From assembly GCA_028868995.1 (NCBI GenBank), contig JAGWTH010000004.1, positions 1-64,000 of the forward strand: a stretch of DNA of 64,000 nt. Reading direction: 5' to 3'. The notes beneath the pieces are model-generated. The model did not search any database. It was not told the DNA's origin and saw only the letters and a list, made by a program, of their open reading frames with translations. Each line of letters starts with the position of its first letter. The first letter of the stretch is position 1. The stretch comes from Burkholderiales bacterium (GTDB taxonomy: Bacteria > Pseudomonadota > Gammaproteobacteria > Burkholderiales > Burkholderiaceae_C). This document shows, in pieces, positions 50,597 to 60,875 of this stretch. Made by a program: the position numbers and the translations under genes.

Positions 50597-52696
50597 CTAT
50601 TGCGCCAGCAGGCGCAGCAGGCGCTCGCGGTCCAGCGGCAGGTCGCGGGCGCGCTGGCCGATCGCCACCGACACCGCATTGGCGATCGCCGCGGCGGTCG
50701 GGCCTTGCGCGGTCTCGCCCGCGCCCACCGTGGGGTTCTCGTGGCTGCCGACGAATTCGGTCGCGATCGCCGGCACGTCCGGAAAGCGCAGCGTGGGATA
50801 GCCTTCCCAGCCCTGCGCCACGGGGCGCGCGCCGTCGAAGCGCACCGCCTCCAGGGTGGTCCAGCTCAGGGACTGCAGGATGCCGCCTTCGACCTGGTTG
50901 CGCGCGCCGTCGGGGTTGACGATGAGCCCCGCATCCACCGCGCACCAGAAGCGGCGCACGCGCACCGCCTCTTCCAGGGCCACCTCCGCGACCACCGCGC
51001 AATAGGCGCCGCGGCCCTTGTACCGGGCCAGGCCGATGCCGCGCGTGACGGCGTCGCCGCTGGCGCCCGGCCCCTGCCAGTCGCACATCGCCAGCACGCG
51101 CTGCAGCACCGCGACGGCGCGCGGATCCTCCAGGTGGCGCAGGCGGAACTGCGCCGGGTCGCAGCCGGCGCGCTGCGCCAGTTCGTCCATCATCCCCTCG
51201 ATCGCGAACACGTTGGCGAAGGCACCCAGGCCGCGCAGCGCCGAGGTGCGCACGTGGGTCGTGGCCAGCGACAGCGCCAGGCCGCGCTCGCCGACGACGT
51301 AGATCGGGCGCGCATTGCGCGTGGCGCCCCCGCCGCGTTCCTCGGGCACCTCGAGGTCCCGCGTGCGTTCCAGCCGCGCATCGACCGCGGGCGCGGCCAG
51401 CAGGTTGGGCGTGCCGCCCACGCCCGGGCGGGTGTTGTGGCTGGTGCTCAGCACGCGCGTGCTCCAGCGCGCGATGCGGCCGTCCGCGCCGAGCGCCGCT
51501 CGGATGCGCACGGCCATGGGCGCGCCCAGCGGCCCTTCGCGCAGCTCCTCCTCGCGCGACCACTGCACCCGCACCGGTGTGCCCGGCCAGGCCGCCGCGA
51601 CCAGGGCAGCATCCAGCGCCACGTCGTCGGCGCCGTTGTGCCCGTAGCAGCCGGCGCCGGCCACGTGCTGCACGTGAATGCTTTCAGGCGCGCGCCCCAG
51701 CACCTGCGCGATCGCATCGCGCAGCGGAAAGATGCCCTGGCTATGCGACCAGACCCGCAGCACCTCGCCCTGCTGCCAGGCCAGCGCGCAGCTGGGGCCG
51801 ATGGAGGCGTGGGCAAGGAAGGGCCGGGTCCAGGTGCCCTCCACGGTCTCGCCCGCCTCGGGCGGCTCGGGCTCGATCACCGACACCTCGACCGGCTGCC
51901 GCTGCAGCCAGGCGGCAGCGTCTTCGCCGATGGGCGCCGACTCGGGATTCTCCCAGCGCACGCAGGACCGCAACACCTCCAGTGCCGCCCGCGCGGCGCG
52001 CTCGCTGGCGGCCACGCAGGCCAGGAAGTCGCCCTGGCGCACCCAGCGCGCTTGCGGCGCCCGCTCCTCGAAACGCCGGGCATCGAACGCCACGACGCGC
52101 GCGCCGCGCACGGGCAGCCGCAGCGCCACCGCATGCTGCATTCCGGCCAGCTCCAGGTCGTGGATGAAAGCGCCGCCCGCGAACTTGGCGCGCAGGTCGA
52201 GGCGTGGCAGCGACGTCCCCACGCTGCCACCCGGCTGCGGCGGCGCCAGCGAATCCGCGGGGGACACCGGCCGCTGCAGCAGTTCGGCGCCATGCCGCCA
52301 GTAGTTCCAGCCGATGGCGCGCCCGAGATGGCGCACCTGGCCTTCGCGCACTTCCAGTTCGGCCACGGGCAGGCCGAATTCCAGGGCGGCCGCCTCCAGC
52401 AGGCGTGCGCGCAGCACCGCGCCCAGCGTGGACATCACCGGACCGGACTGCTCCAGCGACAGGCTGCCGACGGTGAAGCCCTCGTTCGGCCAGCGGTGCG
52501 TGGACGCCGGGCGCATGTCGACCTGCGCCGGCGCGACGCCGAGGCCGTCGGCCGCCAGTTGCGCGAGCGCGGTGAGGATGCCCTGGCCCAGCTCCACCTT
52601 GCCGGTGCGCACCGTCACGCGGCCCGGCGGGTCGAAGGCCAGCCACAGTGCCGGGTCGGGCTGCGAAGCCAGCGCGGGTGGCAGCTCCCGGGCCAT
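50597..52696 (-). CDS. Molybdenum hydroxylase large subunit (IorB/aldehyde-oxidase type)
   Basis: The 699-aa molybdopterin-cytosine-dinucleotide-type subunit includes VRTGKVELGQGILTALAQLA, RPASTHRWPNEGFTVGS, VAGAGCYGHNGADDVALDA and the C-terminal VGAGETAQGPTAAAIANAV with the catalytic Glu. It has no Tat signal at this start, so it is likely cytoplasmic or carried by a partner. It overlaps the iron-sulfur subunit gene by one base. No FAD subunit gene is present, as in isoquinoline or nicotinate dehydrogenases, which pass electrons elsewhere. Confidence 0.88.
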   Translation of the reverse strand: MARELPPALASQPDPALWLAFDPPGRVTVRTGKVELGQGILTALAQLAADGLGVAPAQVDMRPASTHRWPNEGFTVGSLSLEQSGPVMSTLGAVLRARLLEAAALEFGLPVAELEVREGQVRHLGRAIGWNYWRHGAELLQRPVSPADSLAPPQPGGSVGTSLPRLDLRAKFAGGAFIHDLELAGMQHAVALRLPVRGARVVAFDARRFEERAPQARWVRQGDFLACVAASERAARAALEVLRSCVRWENPESAPIGEDAAAWLQRQPVEVSVIEPEPPEAGETVEGTWTRPFLAHASIGPSCALAWQQGEVLRVWSHSQGIFPLRDAIAQVLGRAPESIHVQHVAGAGCYGHNGADDVALDAALVAAAWPGTPVRVQWSREEELREGPLGAPMAVRIRAALGADGRIARWSTRVLSTSHNTRPGVGGTPNLLAAPAVDARLERTRDLEVPEERGGGATRNARPIYVVGERGLALSLATTHVRTSALRGLGAFANVFAIEGMMDELAQRAGCDPAQFRLRHLEDPRAVAVLQRVLAMCDWQGPGASGDAVTRGIGLARYKGRGAYCAVVAEVALEEAVRVRRFWCAVDAGLIVNPDGARNQVEGGILQSLSWTTLEAVRFDGARPVAQGWEGYPTLRFPDVPAIATEFVGSHENPTVGAGETAQGPTAAAIANAVSVAIGQRARDLPLDRERLLRLLAQ

Positions 52697-53166
52697 CAGC
52701 GGCCCTCCCGCGTGGCGAGCCACGCCGCCTGAACTGCGGCGAGGATGCGCGGATGCGCGCCGCAGCGGCACAGGTGGGGCTCGAGCGCCTGCGCGATGGC
52801 CTCGCGCGAGCCGTCGGGCGCGCCGCGCAGGAAGGCCAGCGCGCGCATCAGGATGCCGCTGGCGCAGAAGCCGCACTGCGCGGCCTGCAGGCGCTCGAAC
52901 TCGGCGAGGAGTGCCCGCCCCTCGACGCTGTCGGCAAGCGATTCCGCGGTCGCGACCGACCGCCCTTGCAGGTGGCCGACTTCCAGCTGGCAGGAATGCC
53001 TGGGCTGGCCGTCGACCAGCGCCACGCAGGAGCCGCACTGCTCCTGGCCGCAGCCGAAGCGCGTCGCCTTCAGCTTCAGTCCTTCGCGCAGGTGCTCCAC
53101 CAGCGTGCGGCGGTCGTCCGGCGCGACCTCGCAGGGCCGGCCGTTCACCTCGAAGCGCACGGACAT
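52696..53166 (-). CDS. Molybdenum hydroxylase [2Fe-2S] subunit (IorA type)
   Basis: The 156-aa protein has a plant-ferredoxin-like cluster site (Cys39, Cys44, Cys47, Cys59 in FGCGQEQCGSC...HSC) and a second helical site (Cys98, Cys101, Cys133, Cys135 in QCGFC and LCRCG). This is the standard small subunit of the xanthine-oxidase family. It lies 8 bases after the livF-type gene, so it is expressed with the transporter. Confidence 0.93.
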   Translation of the reverse strand: MSVRFEVNGRPCEVAPDDRRTLVEHLREGLKLKATRFGCGQEQCGSCVALVDGQPRHSCQLEVGHLQGRSVATAESLADSVEGRALLAEFERLQAAQCGFCASGILMRALAFLRGAPDGSREAIAQALEPHLCRCGAHPRILAAVQAAWLATREGR

Positions 53167-53174
53167 GCTTCGCC

Positions 53175-53877
<703 letters not shown>

Positions 53878-53888
<11 letters not shown>

Positions 53889-54618
53889 GGTACACCTCCT
53901 GGGTGCGCGGATCCGCGACCACCGTCTCCCGGTCGCCCTCGACCACCAGCTGTCCGTGATGCAGCAGCGCGATGCGCTCGGCGAAGGCCAGCGCCATGTC
54001 CATGTCGTGCTCGATCATCACGATGGTGGTCTCGCGCGGGATGGCGGCGACCAGGTCGCGCACGATGGCGCGCTCGTCGCGGGACAGGCCGGCCAGCGGC
54101 TCGTCGAGCAGCAGCAGGCGCGGCTTCTGCGCCAGGGCCACAGCGATCTCGACGCGCCGCTGCTCCCCGTAGGAGATCTCCGAGGCGCGGGCCTGGGCCC
54201 GCGCGGCCAGGCCCACGCTCTCCAGCACCCGCATGGCCTCCTCGTGCAGCTCGCGCTCGGAAGCGAGCGCGCGCAGCGGTTCGAAGCGGCGGCCGCTCAC
54301 GCCCAGGATGCCCAGCACCACGTTGTGCAGCAGCGTGTCGCGGCCGAACAGGGTGATCACCTGGTAGGTGCGGCTCACGCCCAGGTGGGCGCGCCGGCGC
54401 ACCGGCTGGCGGGTGACGTCCTGGCCGAACAGGTGGATGCTGCCGGCGTCGCAGCCGATCTCGCCGGCGATCTGGCTGAACAGCGTGGTCTTGCCGGCGC
54501 CGTTGGGCCCGATGATCAGCCGCCGCTCGCCGGGCTGCACCGTGAGCGACACGTCCTGCGTCACGGCGATGCCGCCGAAGCGCTTGCACAGCCCGCGCAG
54601 TTCCAGCGCCGGCGTCAT
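53878..54618 (-). CDS. Branched-chain-amino-acid-type ABC ATPase (LivG), system 1
   Basis: The 246-aa ATPase starts MTPALELRGLCKRFGGIAV at ATG 54618. Walker A is GPNGAGKTTLFSQIAG, the signature region is ISYGEQRRVEIAVALAQKP, Walker B is LLLLDEPLAGLSRDE and the switch His is in IVMIEHDMDMALAF. It overlaps the LivM gene by four bases. It pairs with the LivF protein next to it. Confidence 0.93.
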
Positions 54619-55550
54619 GCCCGCTCCCCCCGCACGCGCCGCCAGGCGACCGACAGGCCGGCCACCAGGCCAGCCGGCATGAAGATCACGATGAACAGGA
54701 ACACCAGGCCCAGCATCATGTTCCAGCGCTCGATGAAGGCGGAGGCGTAGTTCTTGAGGATGACCACGATCACGGCGCCGAGCACCGGGCCGTACACCGT
54801 GCCGGCGCCGCCGGCGATCACGCTCAGCAGCGCCTCGGCCGACACCGGCACCGCGGTGACGCTGGGATGGATGTACTTGTTGTAGTAGACGTACAGCAGT
54901 CCCGCCACGCCGGCGAAGAAGCTCGAGATCACGAAGGTCGTCCAGCGGATCGCCCAGACGTGGTAGCCGAGGGCCGCCATGCGCCGCGGCTGGTCGCGGG
55001 TGCCGCGCAGGCTGGCGCCGAAGGGCGACTCCACCAGCCGCTTCATCAGCCAGATGCTGAGGCAGCCCACCCCCAGCGAGAACCAGTAGTAGTTGCTGCT
55101 GATGTCCAGGTTCCAGCCGAAGGGATGCGGGCGGGTGAGGCCCGAGATGCCGTTGTCGCCGTTGGTGACGGACACCAGCCGGTAGGCCAGGCCCCACACG
55201 ATCTGCGACAGCGCCAGCGTGAGCATGAGGAAGCCCAGGCCGGTCGCTCGCAGGGCGATCCAGCCGAACAGCATGCCGGTCGCGGTGGTCACCAGCAGCG
55301 CCGCCGGCGCGGTGACCGCATGGCCCAGGCCCAGCCGGGTCGCCATCCAGGCGCTGGTGTAGGCCGAGATGCCCAGGAAGGCCGCGTGCCCCAGCGAGGT
55401 GAGGCCGCCGTAGCCCGCCAGCAGGTTGAGGCTGGAGGCGAACACGATGGCGATCACCACCTGGCTGGCGAGGTTGACGAAGTATTCGCCCACCGCGAAG
55501 GGCAGCAGCGCCAGCAGGGCCACGACGGCGAGCGGCAGCCACCGGTTCAC
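54615..55550 (-). CDS. ABC permease LivM type, system 1
   Basis: The 311-aa membrane protein has about 9-10 segments. It has the LivM pattern LLAGYGGLTSLGHAAFLGISAYTSAWMATRLG and an internal GASLRGTRDQPRRMAALGYHVWAIRWTTFVISSFFAGVAGLL, the coupling region to LivG. ATGA overlaps link it with both neighbours, so the system is translated as a unit. Confidence 0.93.
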   Translation of the reverse strand: MNRWLPLAVVALLALLPFAVGEYFVNLASQVVIAIVFASSLNLLAGYGGLTSLGHAAFLGISAYTSAWMATRLGLGHAVTAPAALLVTTATGMLFGWIALRATGLGFLMLTLALSQIVWGLAYRLVSVTNGDNGISGLTRPHPFGWNLDISSNYYWFSLGVGCLSIWLMKRLVESPFGASLRGTRDQPRRMAALGYHVWAIRWTTFVISSFFAGVAGLLYVYYNKYIHPSVTAVPVSAEALLSVIAGGAGTVYGPVLGAVIVVILKNYASAFIERWNMMLGLVFLFIVIFMPAGLVAGLSVAWRRVRGERA

Positions 55551-56407
55551 GCGAGGCTCCTGCCGAACAGGCCCTGCGGGCGGAAGGCGAGCACCACCAC
55601 CATCGGCAGGAACAGCACCACGTAGGCGAGATCGGGAACCAGGAAGATGCCGAAGGTGTACATGAAGCCCACGATGAAGCTGGCGACGAAGGTGCCGCCC
55701 AGGCTGCCGACGCCGCCCAGGATCACGACGATCAGCGCCAGCGGCAGCATCTCGGCGTCCAGGCCCGGGTAGGCGTTGAAGATGGGCCCGGCCAGCGTGC
55801 CGCCCAGGCCCGCCAGCGCCGCGCCCAGGCAGAACACGACGGTGAACAGGCGCGAGGCCGGGATGCCCACCGCGCGCGCCATGGCCATGTCGTCGACGCC
55901 GGCGCGGATCATGGCGCCCAGCCGGGTGCGCTCGATGAGCAGGTACAGCAGCACGGCGACGACGACCGCGATGCCCAGCACCGCCAGCCGGTAGGTCGGG
56001 AACACCAGCCCGAACAGGCGCAGCGGCGCCTCCAGCAGTGCCGGCGCCTGCACCGGCAGCGGGTCGCCGCCCCAGAGCATCAGGGCGCCGTCGGCGGCGA
56101 CGAAGGACAGGCCCAGGGTGGCCAGCACCTGGCCCTGCGAATTGCCGGCCAGCCGGCGCAGGATGACGCGCTCGACCAGGCCGCCCAGCACGCCCACGGT
56201 CACCATCGCCGCGAGGGCGGCGAGCAGCAGGCTGTGGCCCGCGCGCACCGTGACCGCCGCGACGTAGGTGCCGATCATGAACAGCGACCCGTGCGTGAGG
56301 TTGGCCACCCGCATCAGGCCGAAGATCAGGGCGAATCCCGAGGACAGCAGGAACAGCAGGCCCCCCAGGGCCAGGCTGTTGAGGGTCTGGATCGCCCAGA
56401 TCTGCAT
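55547..56407 (-). CDS. ABC permease LivH type, system 1
   Basis: The 286-aa protein starts MQIWAIQTLNSLALGGLLFLLSSGFALIFGLMRVANLTHGSLFMIGTY, the classic LivH opening. The coupling helix area TRLGAMIRAGVDDMAMARAVGI follows. It lies 4 bases after the binding-protein gene. Confidence 0.94.
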   Translation of the reverse strand: MQIWAIQTLNSLALGGLLFLLSSGFALIFGLMRVANLTHGSLFMIGTYVAAVTVRAGHSLLLAALAAMVTVGVLGGLVERVILRRLAGNSQGQVLATLGLSFVAADGALMLWGGDPLPVQAPALLEAPLRLFGLVFPTYRLAVLGIAVVVAVLLYLLIERTRLGAMIRAGVDDMAMARAVGIPASRLFTVVFCLGAALAGLGGTLAGPIFNAYPGLDAEMLPLALIVVILGGVGSLGGTFVASFIVGFMYTFGIFLVPDLAYVVLFLPMVVVLAFRPQGLFGRSLA

Positions 56408-56411
56408 CGGC

Positions 56412-57653
56412 TCAGTTCTCCAGGTTCTTCGCCGGCGGCCAGTCGCGCGAATAGACCGGGTTGGCCAGGAAGGCCTTGGGGTCGTAGGTCCAGAACTGGC
56501 TCACGTCGGGATAGGTCTTGATCACCGCGTTGACCAGCCGCCCGTCCTTGCGCTCCACCTGGCGGATGTAGACGTCGCCGACCACGTTGCCGTACGGGTC
56601 GAACTTCACCGGGCCGCGGCAGGTCTGCACGTCGGTCTTGCGCAGCGCCGCCATGAAGGCCTCCTTGTTGGCCACGTTGCCCTTCACCGCGTTCAGCGCC
56701 GCCTCCAGCACCGCGCCGTTGGTGTAGGTGGCCGCGGCGTAGAAGCCGGGGTCGTAGCCGAAGGCCTTGCGGAAGGCCGGCGCGAAGTGCTGGTTGATCG
56801 GGTTGGCCAGTTCGGCCGAGTACCAGCAGGCGGTCTGGATGCCCAGCGCCTCGTCGCCCATGTTGCGCAGCACCGACTCGTCGAGCGCCGTCATGCCGCC
56901 CACGATGGCCATCTTGCCGCGCAGGCCGTACTCGTTGAACTGGCGGACGAAGCGGAAGCCGTTGGAGCCCGCGAAGCCCAGGAAGATCGCGTCCACGTTG
57001 GTCTTCAGCTGCGCCAGGAAGCTGCCGTAGTCCGGCGCGGTGAGCGGCGGGAACATCTTCTGCACGATCTTGCCGCCGCCCTCCTCGAACACGCGCTGGA
57101 AGCCCGCGTTCATCTCCTGGCCGTAGGCGATGTCGTCGGCGATCAGCGCCATGCGCTTGTACTTGAGGTCCTTCACGCAGTGGTCCGCCATCACGTGCGA
57201 GCACTGGGCGGAGGTGGAGGTGGCGCGCACGAACCAGGGATTGGGCTTGCGCTGCGTCATGTCCTCCGCCGCCGCCACCGACAGCGTGGGCACCTTGTGC
57301 TGGCGCAGGTAGTCGTCGATGGCCAGCGCCTCGAAGGCGGCCAGCGGGCCGATCAGCACGTCGACCTTGTTCAGCTCCACCAGTTCCTGCGTCTTGGACT
57401 TGGCGGTGGCCGGCACGCCGCCGGTGTCGGCGACGATCAGCTGGATCTTGCGCCCGGCGAGCATGCCCTTGCGCTCGTTCAGGTACATCTGCAGCGCCCG
57501 CTCCATGTCGATGCCGCCGGAGGCCAGCGGCCCGGTCTTGACGGTGAGCAGGCCCACGCGCACCGGCTCGGCCTCGGCTCGCGCCAGGCCGGGCAGCGCC
57601 ACGCCGGCGGCGGCCGCCGCCGCCCCTTTCACGAACTCGCGTCTGCTGTGCAT
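56412..57653 (-). CDS. Liv-type periplasmic binding protein, system 1
   Basis: The 413-aa exported protein has a Tat-like signal (MHSRREFVKGAAAAAAGVAL). The type-1 periplasmic fold begins VRVGLLTVKTGPLASGGIDMERALQMYLNE, with VDVLIGPLAAFEALAIDDYL and ATSTSAQCSHVMADHCVKDL. The ligand may be an aromatic acid or amide rather than an amino acid, given the operon. It lies 34 bases downstream of the CocE/NonD hydrolase gene. Confidence 0.92.
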   Translation of the reverse strand: MHSRREFVKGAAAAAAGVALPGLARAEAEPVRVGLLTVKTGPLASGGIDMERALQMYLNERKGMLAGRKIQLIVADTGGVPATAKSKTQELVELNKVDVLIGPLAAFEALAIDDYLRQHKVPTLSVAAAEDMTQRKPNPWFVRATSTSAQCSHVMADHCVKDLKYKRMALIADDIAYGQEMNAGFQRVFEEGGGKIVQKMFPPLTAPDYGSFLAQLKTNVDAIFLGFAGSNGFRFVRQFNEYGLRGKMAIVGGMTALDESVLRNMGDEALGIQTACWYSAELANPINQHFAPAFRKAFGYDPGFYAAATYTNGAVLEAALNAVKGNVANKEAFMAALRKTDVQTCRGPVKFDPYGNVVGDVYIRQVERKDGRLVNAVIKTYPDVSQFWTYDPKAFLANPVYSRDWPPAKNLEN

Positions 57654-57687
57654 CTTCTGTCTCCTTGTGCTGTGGTGGAGGAAAGGC

Positions 57688-59412
57688 TCAGGCCGCCGGC
57701 GGGATCACCGGCAGCAGCAGCCAGGCGGGATGCCGGGGTCCGAAATGCAGCGTGGTGCGGCCCGCGAACGTGCCGGCGGGCCGGTCGCGCGGGTCGTCGT
57801 GGAGGAAGGGGCCGCAGCCGCGCAGCTCGTTCTTGAAGTTCGACAGGCGCAGGCCGGTCTTCTCGGCGTACAGGTAGTCGCGGCCGCGCACCGTGAGCGC
57901 GACGCGGCAGCCGGCCGGCACCACGATGGAGGTCGGCCACAGCTCGATGACCAGCTCCACCGGCTCGCCGGGCGTGAGCGCCTGCGCCCGCGCGTGCGTG
58001 TGGTAGGGGCGCCATTCACGGGAGAGCTGCGGATCCAGCTCGCGATGCGAGGCGCGCAGCCAGCCCTGCGCCACCGGCGTGTGCGGATCGATCGCGCCGG
58101 CGAAGGTCACCTCGCGCAGGTCCGCGGTGAACACGCGGAACACCAGGAACAGGTCGGCGTCGGTGGTGCTGGAGGACGCCCACAGCCGCGCCGCCAGCGG
58201 GCCGGTGATCTCGGTGGCTTCGGGCAGCGGCGCCGACAGGAAGGTCAGGCCGTCGCCCAGTGCTTCGAAGGACAGCGTGGCCGCGCCCGCGGGCGCCTCC
58301 TGCGCCAGCGCCTGGGCGGCCGGCTGCAGGTGCAGGCGGGTCCAGCGGGTGCGGGCGATCGGCCATTCGCGCTCGCAGCGCTCCTCGAACCGGGCTACGT
58401 GCCGCACCTGCAGCCGCACCGGCGGCTCGTCCTCCCACCCGGTGCGCTCGCCCTTGAGGAAATGGCCGAAGAAGCGCTTCTGGATCGCGAGGCCGTAGTC
58501 CGTGTAGAAGTGGGTCCAGTGCTCCAGCCCGTGCATCTCCAGCCACTTGCGCGGCGAGGCGGCGCGCAGGAAGGCCTCGGTGTTGCCGCGCAGGTGCAGG
58601 CCCTGGCCGCCCCAGTTGCCGGCGGACAGGAAAGGCACGGTGATGCGGTCCCACTGCGCCGAGCGTTCGCGGTGGTACGCATCGTCCAGCGGATGCGCCA
58701 GGATGTCGTCGCCGAAGGAGCAACGGTTCGCGGCCAGCTGCGCGTCCGACAGGTTCTCGTCGCCGCAGACCGCCAGCGCGGGGTTGGCGCGGTTGCGCGG
58801 GCCGCGTTCGCCCAGGCCGTGCTGCACGGTCTTGACCTGCATGTCGTACCAGTTGGCCCAGAAGGTCGAGAGGATGCCGCCGTGGTGCGTCATGTCGCGG
58901 TACCAGTCCGCGGCCCCCTCCCAGATGCACATGGCCGCCAGGTGCGGCGGCTGCAGGCCGGCCACCTGCCACTGGTTGATGCCGTAGTAGGAGACGCCCG
59001 AGAGCCCCACCTTGCCGCTGGACCAGGGCTGCACGCCCGCCCACTCGATGCAGTCGTGGAAGTCGCGCGTCTCGCGCGGCGAGAAGTGGTCGACGAAGCC
59101 GGGCGAGCGGCCGCAGCCGCGCGAATCCACCCGCACGCACACGTAGCCGTCGGGCACCCACTTCTCGGGGTCGACCACCTCCCAGTTCTGGTACAGGTTG
59201 GACGAGCCGTGCGGCACGTCGGGATGGTCGGCCACCATCTTCTGCCAGGCGCTGGGATAGCCGTCCTGGAACGCCAGGCCCTTGGCATAGGGACCGTAGC
59301 TCAGGAGCACCGGGTAGCGGCCCGGCGCGTCGGGGCGGAACACGTCGGCGCGCAGCACGACGCCGTCGTCCATCGCGATGCCCACGTCCCAGTCGATGTG
59401 CATTCCCTTCAT
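57688..59412 (-). CDS. CocE/NonD-family hydrolase (X-Pro dipeptidyl-peptidase-like)
   Basis: The 574-aa protein is counted from ATG 59412 (GAGG 6 bases upstream). Residues 1-330 form the alpha/beta-hydrolase core, with YPVLLSYGPYAKG, VRVDSRGCGRSPG and nucleophile Ser141 in GKVGLSGVSYYGINQW. The C-terminal jelly-roll domain has AARLWASSSTTDADLFLVFRVF and GEPVELVIELWPTSIVVPAG. No signal peptide is present, so it acts in the cytoplasm on imported esters or amides. It lies between two Liv systems in one operon. Confidence 0.9.
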   Translation of the reverse strand: MKGMHIDWDVGIAMDDGVVLRADVFRPDAPGRYPVLLSYGPYAKGLAFQDGYPSAWQKMVADHPDVPHGSSNLYQNWEVVDPEKWVPDGYVCVRVDSRGCGRSPGFVDHFSPRETRDFHDCIEWAGVQPWSSGKVGLSGVSYYGINQWQVAGLQPPHLAAMCIWEGAADWYRDMTHHGGILSTFWANWYDMQVKTVQHGLGERGPRNRANPALAVCGDENLSDAQLAANRCSFGDDILAHPLDDAYHRERSAQWDRITVPFLSAGNWGGQGLHLRGNTEAFLRAASPRKWLEMHGLEHWTHFYTDYGLAIQKRFFGHFLKGERTGWEDEPPVRLQVRHVARFEERCEREWPIARTRWTRLHLQPAAQALAQEAPAGAATLSFEALGDGLTFLSAPLPEATEITGPLAARLWASSSTTDADLFLVFRVFTADLREVTFAGAIDPHTPVAQGWLRASHRELDPQLSREWRPYHTHARAQALTPGEPVELVIELWPTSIVVPAGCRVALTVRGRDYLYAEKTGLRLSNFKNELRGCGPFLHDDPRDRPAGTFAGRTTLHFGPRHPAWLLLPVIPPAA

Positions 59413-59419
59413 GGCCGCC

Positions 59420-60130
59420 TCATACCGCGCAGTAGCGGTTCTGGATCTCGGTGTCGGCGAGCAGGTCGGCCGCCGCCCCGGCATGCACGATGCGGCCCTG
59501 GTCCAGGATGTAGGCCCGGTCGGACACCGACAGCGCGCGCTCCACGTTCTGTTCCACCAGCAGGATGGTGGTGCCCTGGCGCTTCATGCGCGCGAACAGC
59601 TGGAACATCTCGTGCACCAGCAGCGGCATGATGCCCTCCGACGGCTCGTCCAGCAGGATCATCTTGGGCCGCGCCATCATGGCCCGCGCGATCGCCAGCA
59701 TCTGCTGCTCGCCGCCGGACAGCGACGTCGCCTCCTGGCCCAGGCGCTCCTTCAGCCGCGGGAAGGTGGCGGCGATCTCCTCGATCATCGCGTCGGTCTC
59801 GCCGCGGCGCGCGCTGGCGATCAGCCCCAGCTGCAGGTTCTCGCGCACCGTGAGGCCGGCCACGATGCGGCGGTCCTCCGGCACGTAGGCCAGCCCCAGG
59901 TGGTAGCGGGCGTGCGCGGGCCGGCCCTGCAGCGGCTGTCCGTCGAAGCTCACGGAGCCGCCGCTGCGCGCGAGCAGGCCCATCAGCGTGCGCAGCGTAG
60001 TGGTCTTGCCCGCCCCGTTGCGGCCCATCAGCGTGACGATCTCGCCGGCCTCGACCTCGAAGGAGATGCCCTGCACGACGTGGCTGCGGTCGTACCAGGC
60101 GTCGAGCTCGCGGACTTCGAGCAGCGCCAT
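59420..60130 (-). CDS. Liv-type ABC ATPase (LivF), system 2
   Basis: The 236-aa ATPase has GRNGAGKTTTLRTLMG, LSGGEQQMLAIARAMMARP, ILLDEPSEGIMPLL and ILLVEQNVERAL. It is clearly homologous to the system 1 LivF but diverged, so the two transporters are not a recent duplication. One base separates it from the LivG gene upstream. Confidence 0.93.
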   Translation of the reverse strand: MALLEVRELDAWYDRSHVVQGISFEVEAGEIVTLMGRNGAGKTTTLRTLMGLLARSGGSVSFDGQPLQGRPAHARYHLGLAYVPEDRRIVAGLTVRENLQLGLIASARRGETDAMIEEIAATFPRLKERLGQEATSLSGGEQQMLAIARAMMARPKMILLDEPSEGIMPLLVHEMFQLFARMKRQGTTILLVEQNVERALSVSDRAYILDQGRIVHAGAAADLLADTEIQNRYCAV

Positions 60131-60131
60131 T

Positions 60132-60875
60132 TCAGCCCTGCCCCAGGTAGACGCGGCGCACCTCGTCGTTGGCGCGGATGTCCTCCGGCGTGCCCTCGGC
60201 GAGCAGCTCGCCGTGGTGCAGCACGATCAGGCGGCGGCAGATCCCCATCACCAGCTTCATCTTGTGCTCCACCAGGATCACCGTGCGCTCGCCCGCCAGG
60301 CGGGCGATCAGGTCCATCATGACCGTCGTCTCCTCCGGCGACATGCCCGCGGTCGGCTCGTCGAGCAGCAGCAGCCGCGGGTCGCAGGCGAGCGCCATGG
60401 CGATCTCCAGCGCGCGCTGCTGGCCGTGGGCGAGGTCGGCGGCCGTGCGCCGCGCGACCGCGCCGAGGCCGACGCGCTCCAGCAGGGCCTGGGCCCGGTC
60501 GGCGACACCCGGCAGCGCGCTGCGCGCGCGCAGGAAGTCGAAACGGGCGGTGCGCATCTGCACCGCGACGCGCACGTTCTCGTGGGCGCTGAGCTGCTTG
60601 AAGACGTTGGTGATCTGGAAGCTCTTGGCGATGCCCAGGCGCGCGTAGGCGTGCCGGGGCAGGCCGGTCACGTCCTCGCCGCGGAACAGCACCCGGCCCG
60701 TGGTGGGGGCCAGGGAGCCGCTCAGGATGTTGAAGAAGGTGCTCTTGCCGGCGCCGTTGGGACCGATGATGGCGCACAGCTCGCGCTCGCGGAAGCTCGC
60801 GTTGACCTTCGCCAGCGCCTGGAAGCGGCCGAAGCGCATGCCGACGTCGCGCGCCTCGAGGATCACGTCGCTCAC
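60132..60875 (-). CDS. Liv-type ABC ATPase (LivG), system 2, GTG start
   Basis: The 247-aa ATPase starts at GTG 60875, overlapping the LivM stop (GTGA), with GGAGG 7 bases before it. It has GPNGAGKSTFFNILSG, LAHGQQRALEIAMALACDP, LLLDEPTAGMSPEET and VILVEHKMKLVMGI. Longer frame sequence upstream overlaps the permease gene and is not used. Confidence 0.92.
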   Translation of the reverse strand: MSDVILEARDVGMRFGRFQALAKVNASFRERELCAIIGPNGAGKSTFFNILSGSLAPTTGRVLFRGEDVTGLPRHAYARLGIAKSFQITNVFKQLSAHENVRVAVQMRTARFDFLRARSALPGVADRAQALLERVGLGAVARRTAADLAHGQQRALEIAMALACDPRLLLLDEPTAGMSPEETTVMMDLIARLAGERTVILVEHKMKLVMGICRRLIVLHHGELLAEGTPEDIRANDEVRRVYLGQG

